A DNA stretch of 64,000 nucleotides from an uncultured Paraprevotella sp. (GCA_944321345.1 CALUKY010000006.1:46606-110605); one strand, 5' to 3'; positions 8,061 through 17,483 are shown, numbered from the stretch's first letter. Program-made: numbers and translations. Notes: generated by a model not told the origin, from the sequence alone.

Positions 8061-10279
8061 CGCTTTTCTTTATTGTTTTCAGAAAACAGACTGGGGTTGG
8101 CAGCACGTAGCAGATCCTCCTGCGGAAGCATATAGTCGGAAGCTCCGCCTGTTGCCACAAGGCTCAACCGTTCTTTCAGACGGGTGTTGCGCTGTTGCAC
8201 CGTCATATTGCGTACAGCATAAGCCAAAGCCTTGGCCGTACCCACCAGCACACAGATTTTCTTGGCGCGGGTGATGCCCGTATAAATCAGATTGCGTTGC
8301 AGCATCACATAGTGCGACATGAGCACCGGCATCACCACAATGGGATATTCCGACCCCTGCGACTTATGGATTGTAGTAGCATAAGCCAGCGTCAGCTCAT
8401 CGAGCTCCGAATATTCGTACTCCACCAGCTTTCCGTCAAAATCCGCCAGCAAGGTACGGTCGTCCGTATCAATCTCCTGCACGTAGCCCAAATCTCCGTT
8501 GAACACTTCCTTGTCGTAGTTGTTGCGTATCTGCATCACACGGTCGCCCTGCCGGAAACTGTATCCACCCCGGCTCAATGCCGTTTTCGAAGGATTCAAT
8601 GCCTCCTGCAAAAGCATGTTCAGATTGGCGGCACCCACATGACCCCGCTGCATGGGAGTGAGCACCTGAATCTTGTTCTGATCCATATGATAGGCCTTGG
8701 GCAGACGGTCACGCACCAGACTCACGATGGTTTGTGCCACCTGTTCCGGGTCTTCCATCGGCATGAAAAAGAAGTCACTGTCCGCTCCGTTGCTGACATT
8801 CGGATAAAGCCCGCGGTTAATGGCATGGGCATTCATCACGATGCGGCTGGACTGCGCCTGACGGAAAATGCGGGTGAGCCGCACCACGGGAATACTCTCC
8901 GACTCAATGATGTCGCGCAGCACATTGCCGGCGCCCACACTGGGCAACTGGTCGATATCGCCCACTAATACCAGACACATGGAATTGGGTATCGCCTTCA
9001 TCAGGCTGTTCATCAGAATGATGTCTATCATCGAGCACTCGTCCACAATCAGTGCATCGCCTTCCAGCGGATTGTCCTCATTACGTTTGTATCCGTCCAT
9101 CGGGTTGAACTCCAGCAGGCGGTGGATGGTCTTGGCTTCCATACCCGTAGCCTCGGTCATACGCTTGGCCGCACGTCCGGTAGGCGCCGCCAACAGGATG
9201 CGGAGTCCGGCCGAGCGTAAGGAAGCGATGATACCTTGCGTAGTGGTGGTCTTTCCGGTTCCGGGACCTCCCGTAAGTACCATCACTTTGGAAGACAGCG
9301 CCTGACGGATGGCCGCCAACTGCACTTCATCATAGGTAATGCCGCTCTGCGCGCTCAATTTCTCGGGACCGAAACAGCCGGTCACCTGCTGATTGCATGT
9401 GTCGGACAAAAGAGTCCGCAAACGGTTGGCCGTACCGCATTCTGCATAATAGAAAGGAGGCAGATAAATGGCCTCGTCCTCCAGAATCACATCCTTGGTA
9501 GCAATCATGTCGGCCAGCGCACGGCGCACCGGTTCTTCCTCGGCTTCGAGCAGCGAACAGGCGGTCTTGACCAACTGTTCCTCCACGGCATACACATGTC
9601 CGTCATTCGACAACTGGCTCAGCGTATAGGCTATTCCGCTCCGGCAGCGGCGCAGATCGTTCTTCTCGTAGCCCATCTTTCCGGCTATGGTATCGGCGGT
9701 CTTGAAACCGATGCCCCAGATGTCGTCGGCCAGGCGATAGGGATTTTCCTTCACCTGATTGATGCTCTCCTTGCCGTATGCCCGGAATATCTTGGCGGCA
9801 AAAGCCGTGCTCACACCGTAACTTTGCAGAAAGAGCATCACATTCTTGATCTCTTTCTGCCGTTCCCAACTCTCGCGGATTTTCTCCACCCGTTTGGTTC
9901 CGATACCGGGCACCTCGAGCAGACGCTCTATATCGGTTTCGATCACCTCTATCGTATCCAGTCCAAACTGACGCACGATGAACTGGGCATACTTCGGACC
10001 AATGCCCTTCACCAGTCCGCTTCCTAAATATTTTTCAATGCCATAAAGAGTGGCGGGCATCACTTCCTCCCAACTCTTCACCATGAACTGACCGCCGTAT
10101 TTCTTGTCCATCTTCCAGTTGCCTTCGCAAAGCAACACACTGCCCACGGGCACATCGAGCAACGTACCTACCAGAGTTACCGGTTCGCGATAACCCTTTA
10201 CCTGAGCCTTCATCACCGAATAACCGTTTTCGGGATTCTGATAGGTGATATGCTCTATGACACAACGGATCTTTATCAT
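8057..10279 (-). CDS. recD2: RecD2-type ATP-dependent DNA helicase
   Basis: A 740-residue SF1B 5'-3' helicase. Order: N-terminal OB-like region, helix-hairpin-helix motifs (LVKGIGPKYA near residue 90; VPGIGTKRVEKI near 124), Walker A GGPGTGKTT at 337-345, Walker B VDECSM, and a C-terminal UvrD_C_2 part with TIHKSQGSEYP. Length and HhH content match RecD2 rather than RecBCD RecD. It has a downstream ATGA-coupled helical protein. No RecB or RecC is adjacent; the AddAB pair at 17-23 kb is separate, which fits a stand-alone repair helicase. Confidence 0.93.
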   Translation of the reverse strand: MIKIRCVIEHITYQNPENGYSVMKAQVKGYREPVTLVGTLLDVPVGSVLLCEGNWKMDKKYGGQFMVKSWEEVMPATLYGIEKYLGSGLVKGIGPKYAQFIVRQFGLDTIEVIETDIERLLEVPGIGTKRVEKIRESWERQKEIKNVMLFLQSYGVSTAFAAKIFRAYGKESINQVKENPYRLADDIWGIGFKTADTIAGKMGYEKNDLRRCRSGIAYTLSQLSNDGHVYAVEEQLVKTACSLLEAEEEPVRRALADMIATKDVILEDEAIYLPPFYYAECGTANRLRTLLSDTCNQQVTGCFGPEKLSAQSGITYDEVQLAAIRQALSSKVMVLTGGPGTGKTTTTQGIIASLRSAGLRILLAAPTGRAAKRMTEATGMEAKTIHRLLEFNPMDGYKRNEDNPLEGDALIVDECSMIDIILMNSLMKAIPNSMCLVLVGDIDQLPSVGAGNVLRDIIESESIPVVRLTRIFRQAQSSRIVMNAHAINRGLYPNVSNGADSDFFFMPMEDPEQVAQTIVSLVRDRLPKAYHMDQNKIQVLTPMQRGHVGAANLNMLLQEALNPSKTALSRGGYSFRQGDRVMQIRNNYDKEVFNGDLGYVQEIDTDDRTLLADFDGKLVEYEYSELDELTLAYATTIHKSQGSEYPIVVMPVLMSHYVMLQRNLIYTGITRAKKICVLVGTAKALAYAVRNMTVQQRNTRLKERLSLVATGGASDYMLPQEDLLRAANPSLFSENNKEKR

Positions 10280-10431
10280 GGTTTCCTTGTTTCGTTTTTT
10301 CCTTTCTTGCCTACAAAATTAAGACTTGTTTCGTTTTCAACCAAAAATGAAATTCTGATATGAGCAGAAAAGACTGAAAATATTCGGAAAGCGGTACGGA
10401 TTTAAAAAGGAAACAACAGGTCTGGCAGCTT

Positions 10432-10469
10432 CAGACAAAAATCATCAAAATGACTCTGATTTTTGTCTG
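10432..10469. other. 13-bp perfect hairpin upstream of the TonB receptor
   Basis: Positions 10432-10444 and 10457-10469 are perfect inverted repeats with a 12-nt loop; a T-run follows at 10475-10480. A smaller palindrome (TCATCAGGATGA) lies just downstream. It sits in the 373-bp gap between the divergent recD2 and the TonB receptor gene. It could be an attenuator, operator or end of a small transcript; the sequence does not decide. Confidence 0.5.
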
Positions 10470-10598
10470 GGATGTTTTTTGAAAGTCATCAGGATGATTT
10501 TTCCATAGGGATTGTTTCAAAAAAATGTCCTTCAAAGATACCCACAAAATGGTAACAAAAACCGTAATCGAGGTATTCCTGTTTTAGTGTATTTTCAA

Positions 10599-10606
10599 TA
10601 TGTTTG
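10599..10606 (+). promoter_or_regulatory. -7 box of the TonB receptor operon
   Basis: TATGTTTG matches TAnnTTTG perfectly and lies 47 nt before the ATG at 10653. A T-rich stretch about 20 nt upstream could supply the -33 element. Confidence 0.6.
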
Positions 10607-10652
10607 CCATGTCAAAAGAATTTCATAACAACTATAACCCAAAAAACAGAAT

Positions 10653-12551
10653 ATGCTACCCAATAATAGAATAAAATATCTGTGTCTGCTTTCTCTGATC
10701 CCCATTCACATGGCCGGGCAGGAAAACAAAGACTCCATCCGTTCCAGACATCTGGATGCGGTAGTAATAACCGGAGCACGAAACGAAACCGACGTGCGTC
10801 ATCTGTCGCAAACTGTTTCCGTAATCAACCGGAAACAGATTGAAGAGGCCATGCAGCCCTCTCTGCTACCGACATTGAACGAACAGGTTCCGGGATTGTT
10901 TGTCACATCGCGCGGCATTTTGGGCTATGGCGTATCAAACGGAGCAGCCGGGAACATTTCTTTGCGCGGCCTGAGCGGTAGTTCCGGCCGTATGATGGTT
11001 CTGATAGACGGACATCCGCAATATGCCGGAATCTTCGGACATCCCATTTCGGATGCTTACCAGTCATTCCTTGCCGAACGGGTGGAAGTATTGCGCGGAC
11101 CGGCTTCGGTTCTCTATGGCTCGAATGCCATGGGTGGCGTGATCAATATCGTTACCCGAAAGATGCCGCAGGACGGAATCAGAACGCAACTTCGTGCAGG
11201 ATACGGCTCCTACAATACTTTGGAAACAGAAGCCACAAACCGTGTGCGTAAAGGGCGCTTCACAAGTGTGGTGTCCGCTTCGTACAACCGTACGGACGGT
11301 CATCGTGCCGATATGGAATTTGAACAATACGGAGGATACGCCAAACTGGGCTATGAAATGACACCACACTGGAATCTGCGCGGAGATGTCAACCTAACCC
11401 ATTTCAACGCCTCCTATCCCGGTCCGACTGATGCTCCACTGGTGGATGGCGACCAACGTATCACTCGGGGAATAACTTCCGGAGCTGTGGAAAACCATTA
11501 TGAAAGGACCTCCGGAGCTGTAAGCTTTTTCTACAACTGGGGCAACCACTGGATTAATGACGGGTACACTCCCAGCCAGGGTGAGGGACCACAGGATGAC
11601 CGTTTCCGTTCATTCGACAACATGATGGGGCTGTCTTTATACCAAAGTATGCAATGCTTTGCCGGAAACCGCATAACGGTGGGATTTGATTGGTTCCGCT
11701 ATGGCGGACACGCATGGAGCCAATATGTCAGCGGGGACAGGAACGGCACCCGGTCTGATCTGGTAGACAAACACGAAAACGAACTGGCGGGATATATGGA
11801 TTTGCGCCAGGATCTGGCCCGATGGATCACCCTGAATGCCGGACTCCGTGCCGATCATCATTCCCGTATCGGCACAGAATGGGTTCCGCAAGCGGGCATG
11901 GCCTTTCATCTGCCTCATGACATAGAACTGAAGGCATCAGCTACCAAGGGCTTCCGCTATCCCATTCTACGGGAAATGTATATGTTTCCTCCGCAAAACC
12001 CGGACCTGAAACCGGAATCCATGTGGAACTACGAACTGGCTTTTTCCCAACAGTTGTTTCACGGCAGACTGTCCTACGGAATCAACCTGTTCTACATAGA
12101 CGGCAAAAATCTGATACAGACACTGCCCAATCCGAATGGAAGCGGTATGCTAAACCAAAACTCCGGAACTTTCAAAAATACAGGGGTGGAAATACAGACC
12201 TCATGGCACATCAACAGACACTGGTCGGCCGATGCCAACTACAGCTATCTGCACCTGAAAAATCCGATTGTAGCGGCTCCCGAGCATAAGTTATACGCAG
12301 GAGGCAACTTCACACAAGGACGCTGGCATGCCGCAACCGGCATACAATATATAGCAGGACTCTATACCAGTGTATCTCCTGTCAGAACGGAGCATTTCGT
12401 GCATTGGAACCTGACCGCCTCTTTCCGTCTCACCAACTGGTTCAACATTTATATGCGCGGCGAGAACCTGCTGGCTCAGGAATACGAAATCAATGCGGGT
12501 TATCCCATGCCACGTGCTACGGTAAGCGCCGGCTTCAATATACAAATCTGA
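10653..12551 (+). CDS. TonB-dependent outer-membrane receptor
   Basis: A 632-residue receptor with an N-terminal signal peptide, a plug domain (LDAVVITGARNETDVRHLS, later GNISLRGLSG and LRGPASVLYGSNAMGGVINI) and a 22-strand barrel ending in aromatic-terminated strands (FNIQI). The size matches siderophore/cobalamin/metal receptors rather than ~1000-residue SusC proteins, and no SusD partner follows. The next two genes encode lipoproteins, a DUF362 protein and a cyclophilin-like protein, likely in the same operon. Ligand unknown; iron, haem, corrinoid or another metal chelate is plausible. Confidence 0.92.
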   Translation: MLPNNRIKYLCLLSLIPIHMAGQENKDSIRSRHLDAVVITGARNETDVRHLSQTVSVINRKQIEEAMQPSLLPTLNEQVPGLFVTSRGILGYGVSNGAAGNISLRGLSGSSGRMMVLIDGHPQYAGIFGHPISDAYQSFLAERVEVLRGPASVLYGSNAMGGVINIVTRKMPQDGIRTQLRAGYGSYNTLETEATNRVRKGRFTSVVSASYNRTDGHRADMEFEQYGGYAKLGYEMTPHWNLRGDVNLTHFNASYPGPTDAPLVDGDQRITRGITSGAVENHYERTSGAVSFFYNWGNHWINDGYTPSQGEGPQDDRFRSFDNMMGLSLYQSMQCFAGNRITVGFDWFRYGGHAWSQYVSGDRNGTRSDLVDKHENELAGYMDLRQDLARWITLNAGLRADHHSRIGTEWVPQAGMAFHLPHDIELKASATKGFRYPILREMYMFPPQNPDLKPESMWNYELAFSQQLFHGRLSYGINLFYIDGKNLIQTLPNPNGSGMLNQNSGTFKNTGVEIQTSWHINRHWSADANYSYLHLKNPIVAAPEHKLYAGGNFTQGRWHAATGIQYIAGLYTSVSPVRTEHFVHWNLTASFRLTNWFNIYMRGENLLAQEYEINAGYPMPRATVSAGFNIQI

Positions 12552-12603
12552 TCTGACCATTATGAAAAGAATAGCGGATATTATCAACCAAAAACACAGA
12601 AGT

Positions 12604-13584
12604 ATGAAAAAGAATTTTATCAGTATGATGCTGGCCGCACTCTTTACAGCCATCCTTCCGGCCTGTGCCCAGAACAGTATGAGCGGACAACAGGAAGCCT
12701 CTCCGGCAGACACAAACAAGGTTCCGGAAGTATATCTGTTTCAAGAAATCTCCTCCGAGAATCTGATCAAGATCTATGAGGCTTTGGGACGCAAAGCCAC
12801 GGGTAAAGTAGCCGTAAAACTGTCTACCGGAGAACCCGGAGGACACAACTTTCTGCAGCCCGCACTCATCAAAGGACTGGTACAAAAGGTATACGGAACC
12901 ATTGTGGAATGCAACACGGCATACGGCGGAGGACGTTCCAACACAGAAAGCCACCTGAAAGCAGCCAAGGACCACGGCTTCACAGCCATAGCTCCGGTAG
13001 ACATCATGGATGCGGATGGCGAAACAGAACTGCCGGTTAAAGGCGGCAAACACCTGACCCGAGACATTGTGGGAAAGAATTTTCTGAATTATGATTTCAC
13101 CATCGTCCTGTCGCATTTTAAAGGACATGCCATGGGAGGCTTCGGAGGTGCCATCAAGAATATGTCCATCGGCATCGCTTCTTCCAACGGCAAACGCCTG
13201 ATCCACTCTGCCGGAACCAGCACAACCGACTGGGGACATCCGGAACAGGATGACTTTCTGGAGTCTATGGCAGAAGCCGCCAAAGCTGTAGCGGACCACT
13301 GCGGCAACAGGATTCTTTATATCAGCGTAGCCAACAATCTGTCTGTAGACTGCGACTGTGATTCCTCTCCCGAAGATCCGAAAATGGGCGATATCGGTAT
13401 TCTGGCCTCACTCGATCCCGTAGCCTTGGACCGTGCCTGCACAGATCTGGTGCGCAACTCTAAAGACCACGGAAAAATTCATCTTATAGAGCGGATTGAC
13501 TCACGCCACGGCATGCACACTCTGGATCACGCAGAAGCCATTGGTTTGGGAAGCCAAAAATATCAACTCATCCCGTTAGACTGA
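12604..13584 (+). CDS. DUF362 family lipoprotein
   Basis: A 326-residue protein. The ATG at 12604 gives a lipoprotein leader (MKKNFISMMLAALFTAILPA, then C); an upstream in-frame ATG at 12562 is less likely. The body has DUF362 features: GGHNFLQPALIKGLV, FTIVLSHFKGHAMGGFGGAI and a cysteine-rich NNLSVDCDCDSSPEDPKMGD segment. DUF362 proteins are often found with ferredoxin domains; here no FxxCxxC ferredoxin module is present. It lies 52 nt after the receptor gene. Exported, lipid-anchored DUF362 beside a TonB receptor suggests handling of the imported ligand, by inference. Confidence 0.8.
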   Translation: MKKNFISMMLAALFTAILPACAQNSMSGQQEASPADTNKVPEVYLFQEISSENLIKIYEALGRKATGKVAVKLSTGEPGGHNFLQPALIKGLVQKVYGTIVECNTAYGGGRSNTESHLKAAKDHGFTAIAPVDIMDADGETELPVKGGKHLTRDIVGKNFLNYDFTIVLSHFKGHAMGGFGGAIKNMSIGIASSNGKRLIHSAGTSTTDWGHPEQDDFLESMAEAAKAVADHCGNRILYISVANNLSVDCDCDSSPEDPKMGDIGILASLDPVALDRACTDLVRNSKDHGKIHLIERIDSRHGMHTLDHAEAIGLGSQKYQLIPLD

Positions 13585-13609
13585 TGTTTCACACCAAAAC
13601 ATAATGCCT

Positions 13610-14224
13610 ATGAAAAAACTTGCATTCTTCTTGTTCATCCCCATGGCCTGCACCTCGCTGCCGGCATGCAGCCCGATGGATGACGAGCCGGTTCCTCCTC
13701 CTATTCAGGAAGAGCAGACAGGGAATGACTCAACGGATGTGTCGGACGATGAAGCAACAAATCCGGAAGACAGCATTCCGGAAACTCCGACATCCAATGA
13801 CAGCATTCCAAGTGTAAACCCACCCGAAGACAACGATAATGAAGAAGGAGAAATTATGGAAAGCAACAAAATCAAACTGACCGTAAACGGCAAATCCTTT
13901 ACGGCAACCTTAGAAGAGAATTCCTCGGCAGAGGCACTAAGAGCGCTGCTTGAGTCTGGAGATCTGAGCATACGGATGAACGATTATGGCGATATGGAAA
14001 AAGTAGGATCTTTAGGCACGTCACTTCCGCGTAATGACAGGCAGATTACCACACGACCGGGAGATCTGATTCTTTACTTAGGAAACACGCTTACCATCTA
14101 TTATGATACAAACTCCTGGAGCTTTACCCGTCTGGGAAGGTTGGATGGAGTTTCTACCCGTCAGGAAGTGCTGGAACTGCTTGGCGGAAAAGGGGAAGTA
14201 ACTGTAACCCTTTCCATCAAATAA
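13610..14224 (+). CDS. Cyclophilin-like fold lipoprotein
   Basis: About 204 residues. A short lipoprotein leader ends LPAC, then comes an acidic, Ser/Thr/Pro-rich linker (to about residue 83), and then a C-terminal domain (IKLTVNGKSFTATLEENSSA, GSLGTSLPRNDRQI, PGDLILYLGNTLTIYYDTNS) matching the cyclophilin-like (PF18050-type) domain of many bacterial exported proteins. These are not shown to be prolyl isomerases. An ATG two codons earlier (13604) is equally possible. Third gene of the receptor operon, ended by a strong terminator at 14274-14328. Confidence 0.82.
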   Translation: MKKLAFFLFIPMACTSLPACSPMDDEPVPPPIQEEQTGNDSTDVSDDEATNPEDSIPETPTSNDSIPSVNPPEDNDNEEGEIMESNKIKLTVNGKSFTATLEENSSAEALRALLESGDLSIRMNDYGDMEKVGSLGTSLPRNDRQITTRPGDLILYLGNTLTIYYDTNSWSFTRLGRLDGVSTRQEVLELLGGKGEVTVTLSIK

Positions 14225-14273
14225 AGCAGTGTACAAAATTGCGTCTTGTTTTTGATTCTGTTAAAGCCCCCCG

Positions 14274-14328
14274 CAGGGTTCTGATGCATTCCTGTCTCTA
14301 CGGGAAGAATCAGGACCCTGTTTTTTTT
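14274..14328 (+). terminator. Rho-independent terminator
   Basis: A 12-bp stem (14274-14285 with 14309-14320, one G-U pair) is followed at once by eight T. It closes the receptor/DUF362/cyclophilin-like operon. Confidence 0.92.
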
Positions 14329-14422
14329 ATGAAATAAAAGGGAAAAACGAAATCCGGTTTACAGAACATTTTGTACCTTTAACTGGAAAAACAAAAATGA
14401 CCGAATAATAAAAATAAAAACA

Positions 14423-15184
14423 ATGAAAGGGAAACTGATTTTTATCACCGGAGCCACAAGCGGCATCGGCGAGGCCTGCGCCCGAAAATTTGCCGATATG
14501 GGCAGCAATCTGATACTGAACGGACGAAACACCGAAAAGCTGGAAGCTCTGAAAAAGGAACTTACAGCACGGGGCGTGGAAGTGCTCACCCTGCCGTTTG
14601 ATGTGCGTAATCGTGAGGACATGCGCCGCGCCGTAGACTCTTTGGAGGGTAAATGGCAACAGATAGACGTGCTGGTGAACAATGCCGGACTGGTGCTCGG
14701 CATGGACAAGGAGCATGAAGGATCGCTCGACGAGTGGGACATCGTAATCGACACCAACATCAAGGCGCTGCTGGCCATGACGCGTATGATTGTGCCGGGC
14801 ATGGTGGAGCGCCAGAGAGGACACATCATCAACATCGGTTCCATTGCCGGCGACGCGGCTTATGCCGGAGGCAGTGTGTACTGCGCCACCAAGGCAGCCG
14901 TAAAAGCGCTCTCGGACGGACTGCGCATTGATCTGGTAGACACTCCGCTGCGTGTGACGAATGTCAAACCGGGCATGGTGGAGACAAACTTCTCCGTAGT
15001 GCGTTTCCGTGGCGACAAGGACAAGGCCGATGCGGTCTACAACGGCATCCGCCCACTCACCGGTGAGGACATTGCCGAAGTAGTATACTATGCGGCTTCG
15101 GCACCCGAACATGTGCAGATTGCCGAAGTGCTGGTCATGCCTACTTATCAGGCCACAGGTACTGTTTGTCACCGTCAGTTATAG
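14423..15184 (+). CDS. Short-chain dehydrogenase/reductase (YdfG-like)
   Basis: A 253-residue classical SDR enzyme: cofactor loop TGATSGIG (residues 10-16), NNAG (86-89), and catalytic S140, Y153 and K157 in the order S-x12-Y-x3-K. The NGRN turn after strand 2 (basic residue after the GxxxGxG region) favours NADP(H). Its closest remembered relatives are the E. coli YdfG-type 3-hydroxy acid / L-allo-threonine dehydrogenases, including a C-terminal ASAPEHVQIAEVLVMPT segment. It was probably followed originally by a MATE transporter, of which only the start remains. Confidence 0.9.
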   Translation: MKGKLIFITGATSGIGEACARKFADMGSNLILNGRNTEKLEALKKELTARGVEVLTLPFDVRNREDMRRAVDSLEGKWQQIDVLVNNAGLVLGMDKEHEGSLDEWDIVIDTNIKALLAMTRMIVPGMVERQRGHIINIGSIAGDAAYAGGSVYCATKAAVKALSDGLRIDLVDTPLRVTNVKPGMVETNFSVVRFRGDKDKADAVYNGIRPLTGEDIAEVVYYAASAPEHVQIAEVLVMPTYQATGTVCHRQL

Positions 15185-15198
15185 TCACCTTCTGAATC

Positions 15199-15303
15199 AT
15201 GACAGAACTGACGAAAAGAAATCTTACCGAAGGAAGTATCACGGGTACGATGCTGCGCTTTGCCTGGCCACTGATGCCAGACAAAGCGCAGACGTCATGG
15301 TGA
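15199..15303 (+). pseudogene. 5' remnant of a MATE efflux transporter gene
   Basis: A 34-codon frame begins MTELTKRNLTEGSITGTMLR and runs into FAWPLM, the usual N-terminus of MATE multidrug/Na+ antiporters (~450 residues), then hits TGA after an unrelated DKAQTSW. The rest of the transporter is absent, and the next gene is on the other strand. This is a deletion remnant 14 nt after the SDR gene. Confidence 0.75.
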
Positions 15304-15335
15304 GTTTATCATCTGCACATCCGAGAACAACTGTA

Positions 15336-15950
15336 TCAGGAATTTTGAGATTCAATCTTCATCGTCTGCATCTGTTCCTTAGTAATACCTAAGCGTTTGC
15401 CGTAAATGGTCCAATATCTATTGGCCGCCCACTGGAAAATCTTTTTCGGCAAAGGCATTGTAGCGCAGAAAGTTCGATAAGTACCTCTCTCTATCGAACG
15501 GGCAAGTTTGCGAATGTTACGCACCGCAATAAAACGGAAAGGAGAGTCCAGAATGGCTTCACCGCTGCCCAGCATCAACTGCGCTCCCAGACGGTATCCG
15601 TTACGGCGGCAGAACAGTTCCATCATCTGCATGGCTACTTTATTCTGTTTATACTCCAGAAAGCCACAATTGATTAGAATGGATATTACAGGTCTATGCT
15701 GTGGCGGATTCGCCTCGAGTACTTTTAAAAATTCAAGTACCCCTACCGGAAGAGCGTCTGCATATAACGGAAAGACCAACAACAAATCGGAATATCCATC
15801 TAAAGTAGCACAAAGTTCCAGATGATTTTTTCGGGTAATATTTTGATAGGTCACCTCGTTGGAAGAATAACGCATAAAGATTTCAGCATAGCGTTTTGAA
15901 TTGGATTTCGGAGCCCGTGGGCTACCATTTAGGATCAGTACTTTTTCCAT
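15336..15950 (-). CDS. Flavodoxin-fold NAD(P)H-dependent oxidoreductase
   Basis: A 204-residue protein with an N-terminal flavodoxin-type nucleotide loop (MEKVLILNGSPRAPKSNSKR) and a second strand-loop (DLLLVFPLYADALPVGVLEF) expected to line the FMN site. Its C-terminal third (residues ~140-204) is basic and helical, longer than in minimal flavodoxins. It overlaps the upstream gene by 16 nt, so the two are a co-expressed pair of flavodoxin-like proteins. Electron donor and substrate unknown. Confidence 0.75.
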   Translation of the reverse strand: MEKVLILNGSPRAPKSNSKRYAEIFMRYSSNEVTYQNITRKNHLELCATLDGYSDLLLVFPLYADALPVGVLEFLKVLEANPPQHRPVISILINCGFLEYKQNKVAMQMMELFCRRNGYRLGAQLMLGSGEAILDSPFRFIAVRNIRKLARSIERGTYRTFCATMPLPKKIFQWAANRYWTIYGKRLGITKEQMQTMKIESQNS

Positions 15951-16453
15951 TGTGCAACAAATTCTTTAGCCAGGTCGTTTACCTGGGATTCGGTAGTAAA
16001 CAGTATCTCAAAACTCTCAAAATTCATGTTATAAGCATTGCGTATAACAAGCTGGCGGAATATCTGACGCTCTTCCTCTTCTATTTCTGTGTCTGCATAA
16101 ACTATAATGGTTGCCTTCTTCGGTGTCACGGCACGCTGTACATGATGCGTTTCCCGGCAATGGATGCGGATAAAAGCCTGTTGCACCGGAATGGCCCGTT
16201 CGAGCATGGTCTTCATGACACTATCATAGCTTCCATAACGCAATCGGCTCACATAAAGAAGCCTGTCACTGGCAGCGATACAAGGATAAATCCGTGTAGC
16301 GTCATCACGAATCACACAACGGCCGGGAGTCTTCGTCCAGCAACCAAAACAACCGACACAGTTGGCAATCTTCAACGCAGACAGATCAAAGTATCTGATA
16401 TCATCAGCAAGAATTGGAAAATGTAACGGCCTGTCACTTAAAATCAGTTTCAT
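15935..16453 (-). CDS. Flavodoxin-fold protein with a Cys-rich motif
   Basis: A 172-residue protein of the NAD(P)H-dependent FMN reductase / iron-sulfur flavoprotein group. The segment ANCVGCFGCWTKTPGRCVI (residues ~31-49) has four cysteines in the order CxxCxxC...C typical of that group, followed by RDDATRIYPCIAASD. The first beta-loop normally binding FMN phosphate is degenerate (LILSDRPLHFP), so its FMN binding is uncertain. It is the first gene of a two-gene minus-strand unit with the oxidoreductase downstream. Confidence 0.7.
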   Translation of the reverse strand: MKLILSDRPLHFPILADDIRYFDLSALKIANCVGCFGCWTKTPGRCVIRDDATRIYPCIAASDRLLYVSRLRYGSYDSVMKTMLERAIPVQQAFIRIHCRETHHVQRAVTPKKATIIVYADTEIEEEERQIFRQLVIRNAYNMNFESFEILFTTESQVNDLAKEFVAQWKKY

Positions 16454-16726
16454 AGTTATGGTTTTAATATTTTAGTTATGACTACCTTTCAGGCTTTAAA
16501 TGCAGAAAGAAGCCAAATGCAAATATAAAAGTTCAAATTGCTATCAGAAATAATCACCTGGACAATCTCTTTAAGAAATAAGTTTTTTTCACAGAATAGC
16601 ATCAAAATAATACTTTGAACTTCAATTTATCAGAAAAACAATGTTTTTCAGAACAATCACAAATCAGGCATATAATGAAAAACATAACGGACAAATCAGG
16701 CAAAAGAAAAGGACTAAAAAGGACCA

Positions 16727-16756
16727 TTTGACAACAAACAAAAACTCCTTAATTTG
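16727..16756 (+). promoter_or_regulatory. Promoter of the 202-residue gene
   Basis: TTTG at 16727-16730 and a near-consensus -7 box TTAATTTG at 16749-16756 (18-nt spacer). The ATG is only 17 nt after the box. The rest of the 319-bp gap (16454-16772) is AT-rich with no other signal I can support. Confidence 0.6.
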
Positions 16757-16772
16757 CAAAAATTACACATAA

Positions 16773-17381
16773 ATGCAAAAAGGAATAAAAAATTCAGACA
16801 TTATCTATTTACGCCATGCTATCGAATCTGCTTTGGACAGAAAGTTTCAAACTCCAAAAGATTTTACTTTCTTATCCGAATGCATATTTGAAAGGCAACA
16901 TGTAAACATCAGTCCCACTACACTGAAGCGCCTATGGAATTATCTGAAGAATGAGCAGGTCGTCCCCAGCCGATCCACTCTAAATATCCTTTCTTCTTTT
17001 CTGGACTTCAACGATTGGGATGACTTTCGGAAAAATGCATTTGAATGCGAACAGAAATCTGCCACACGTATTATCAGAAAACCTCTGATCAAAGCAGAAG
17101 GACTTACACCGGGGCAGTTCATCCGATTATATTGGAATCACAATAATTCCTGCGAACTGGAATATATAGGGAAACAACAATTCCATGTAATAGATACTTC
17201 GTGTGAGTTTCTGAAGCCAAACGACCAATTTCATTGTTCGATAATCATCAAAAACGAACCTCTTTATGGTACGAATCTGCAACGCGAAGGCAATTTGATA
17301 GAAGCGTTTGTCATTGGTACACAACGTGGAATTAATTTTTCAATAGTCAACAAAAAAGAAAAAAAAGGGAATAAGGGATGA
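16773..17381 (+). CDS. Conserved Bacteroidales protein of unknown function
   Basis: A 202-residue protein. The N-terminal half (LRHAIESALDRKFQTPKDF, ISPTTLKRLWNYL, STLNILSSFLDFNDWDDF) has a two-helix plus 'SPTTLKRLW' pattern that I have seen in many Bacteroides proteins and that resembles a helix-turn-helix unit. The C-terminal half is beta-rich, with no recognised motif. A regulatory role is possible but unproven. It has its own promoter and a terminator whose stem begins at its stop codon, so it is monocistronic. Confidence 0.65.
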   Translation: MQKGIKNSDIIYLRHAIESALDRKFQTPKDFTFLSECIFERQHVNISPTTLKRLWNYLKNEQVVPSRSTLNILSSFLDFNDWDDFRKNAFECEQKSATRIIRKPLIKAEGLTPGQFIRLYWNHNNSCELEYIGKQQFHVIDTSCEFLKPNDQFHCSIIIKNEPLYGTNLQREGNLIEAFVIGTQRGINFSIVNKKEKKGNKG

Positions 17382-17414
17382 AGCTTGAAATAAAGCTTCA
17401 TCCCCTACTTTTTT
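17375..17414 (+). terminator. Rho-independent terminator overlapping a stop codon
   Basis: A 12-bp perfect stem (17375-17386 with 17393-17404) with a 6-nt loop, followed by six T at 17409-17414. The TGA of the 202-residue gene lies inside the left arm. Confidence 0.85.
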
Positions 17415-17483
17415 ATCTCCTTGCATACTCAATCTTCCAAAAGATTTTTCTATCTTTATTCCAAAATAAACAAGATACCTGCT

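Noticed and set aside
8195-10027. Plus-strand frames opposite recD2
   Set aside because: They are antisense to a full helicase gene and His/Gln-rich without domains.
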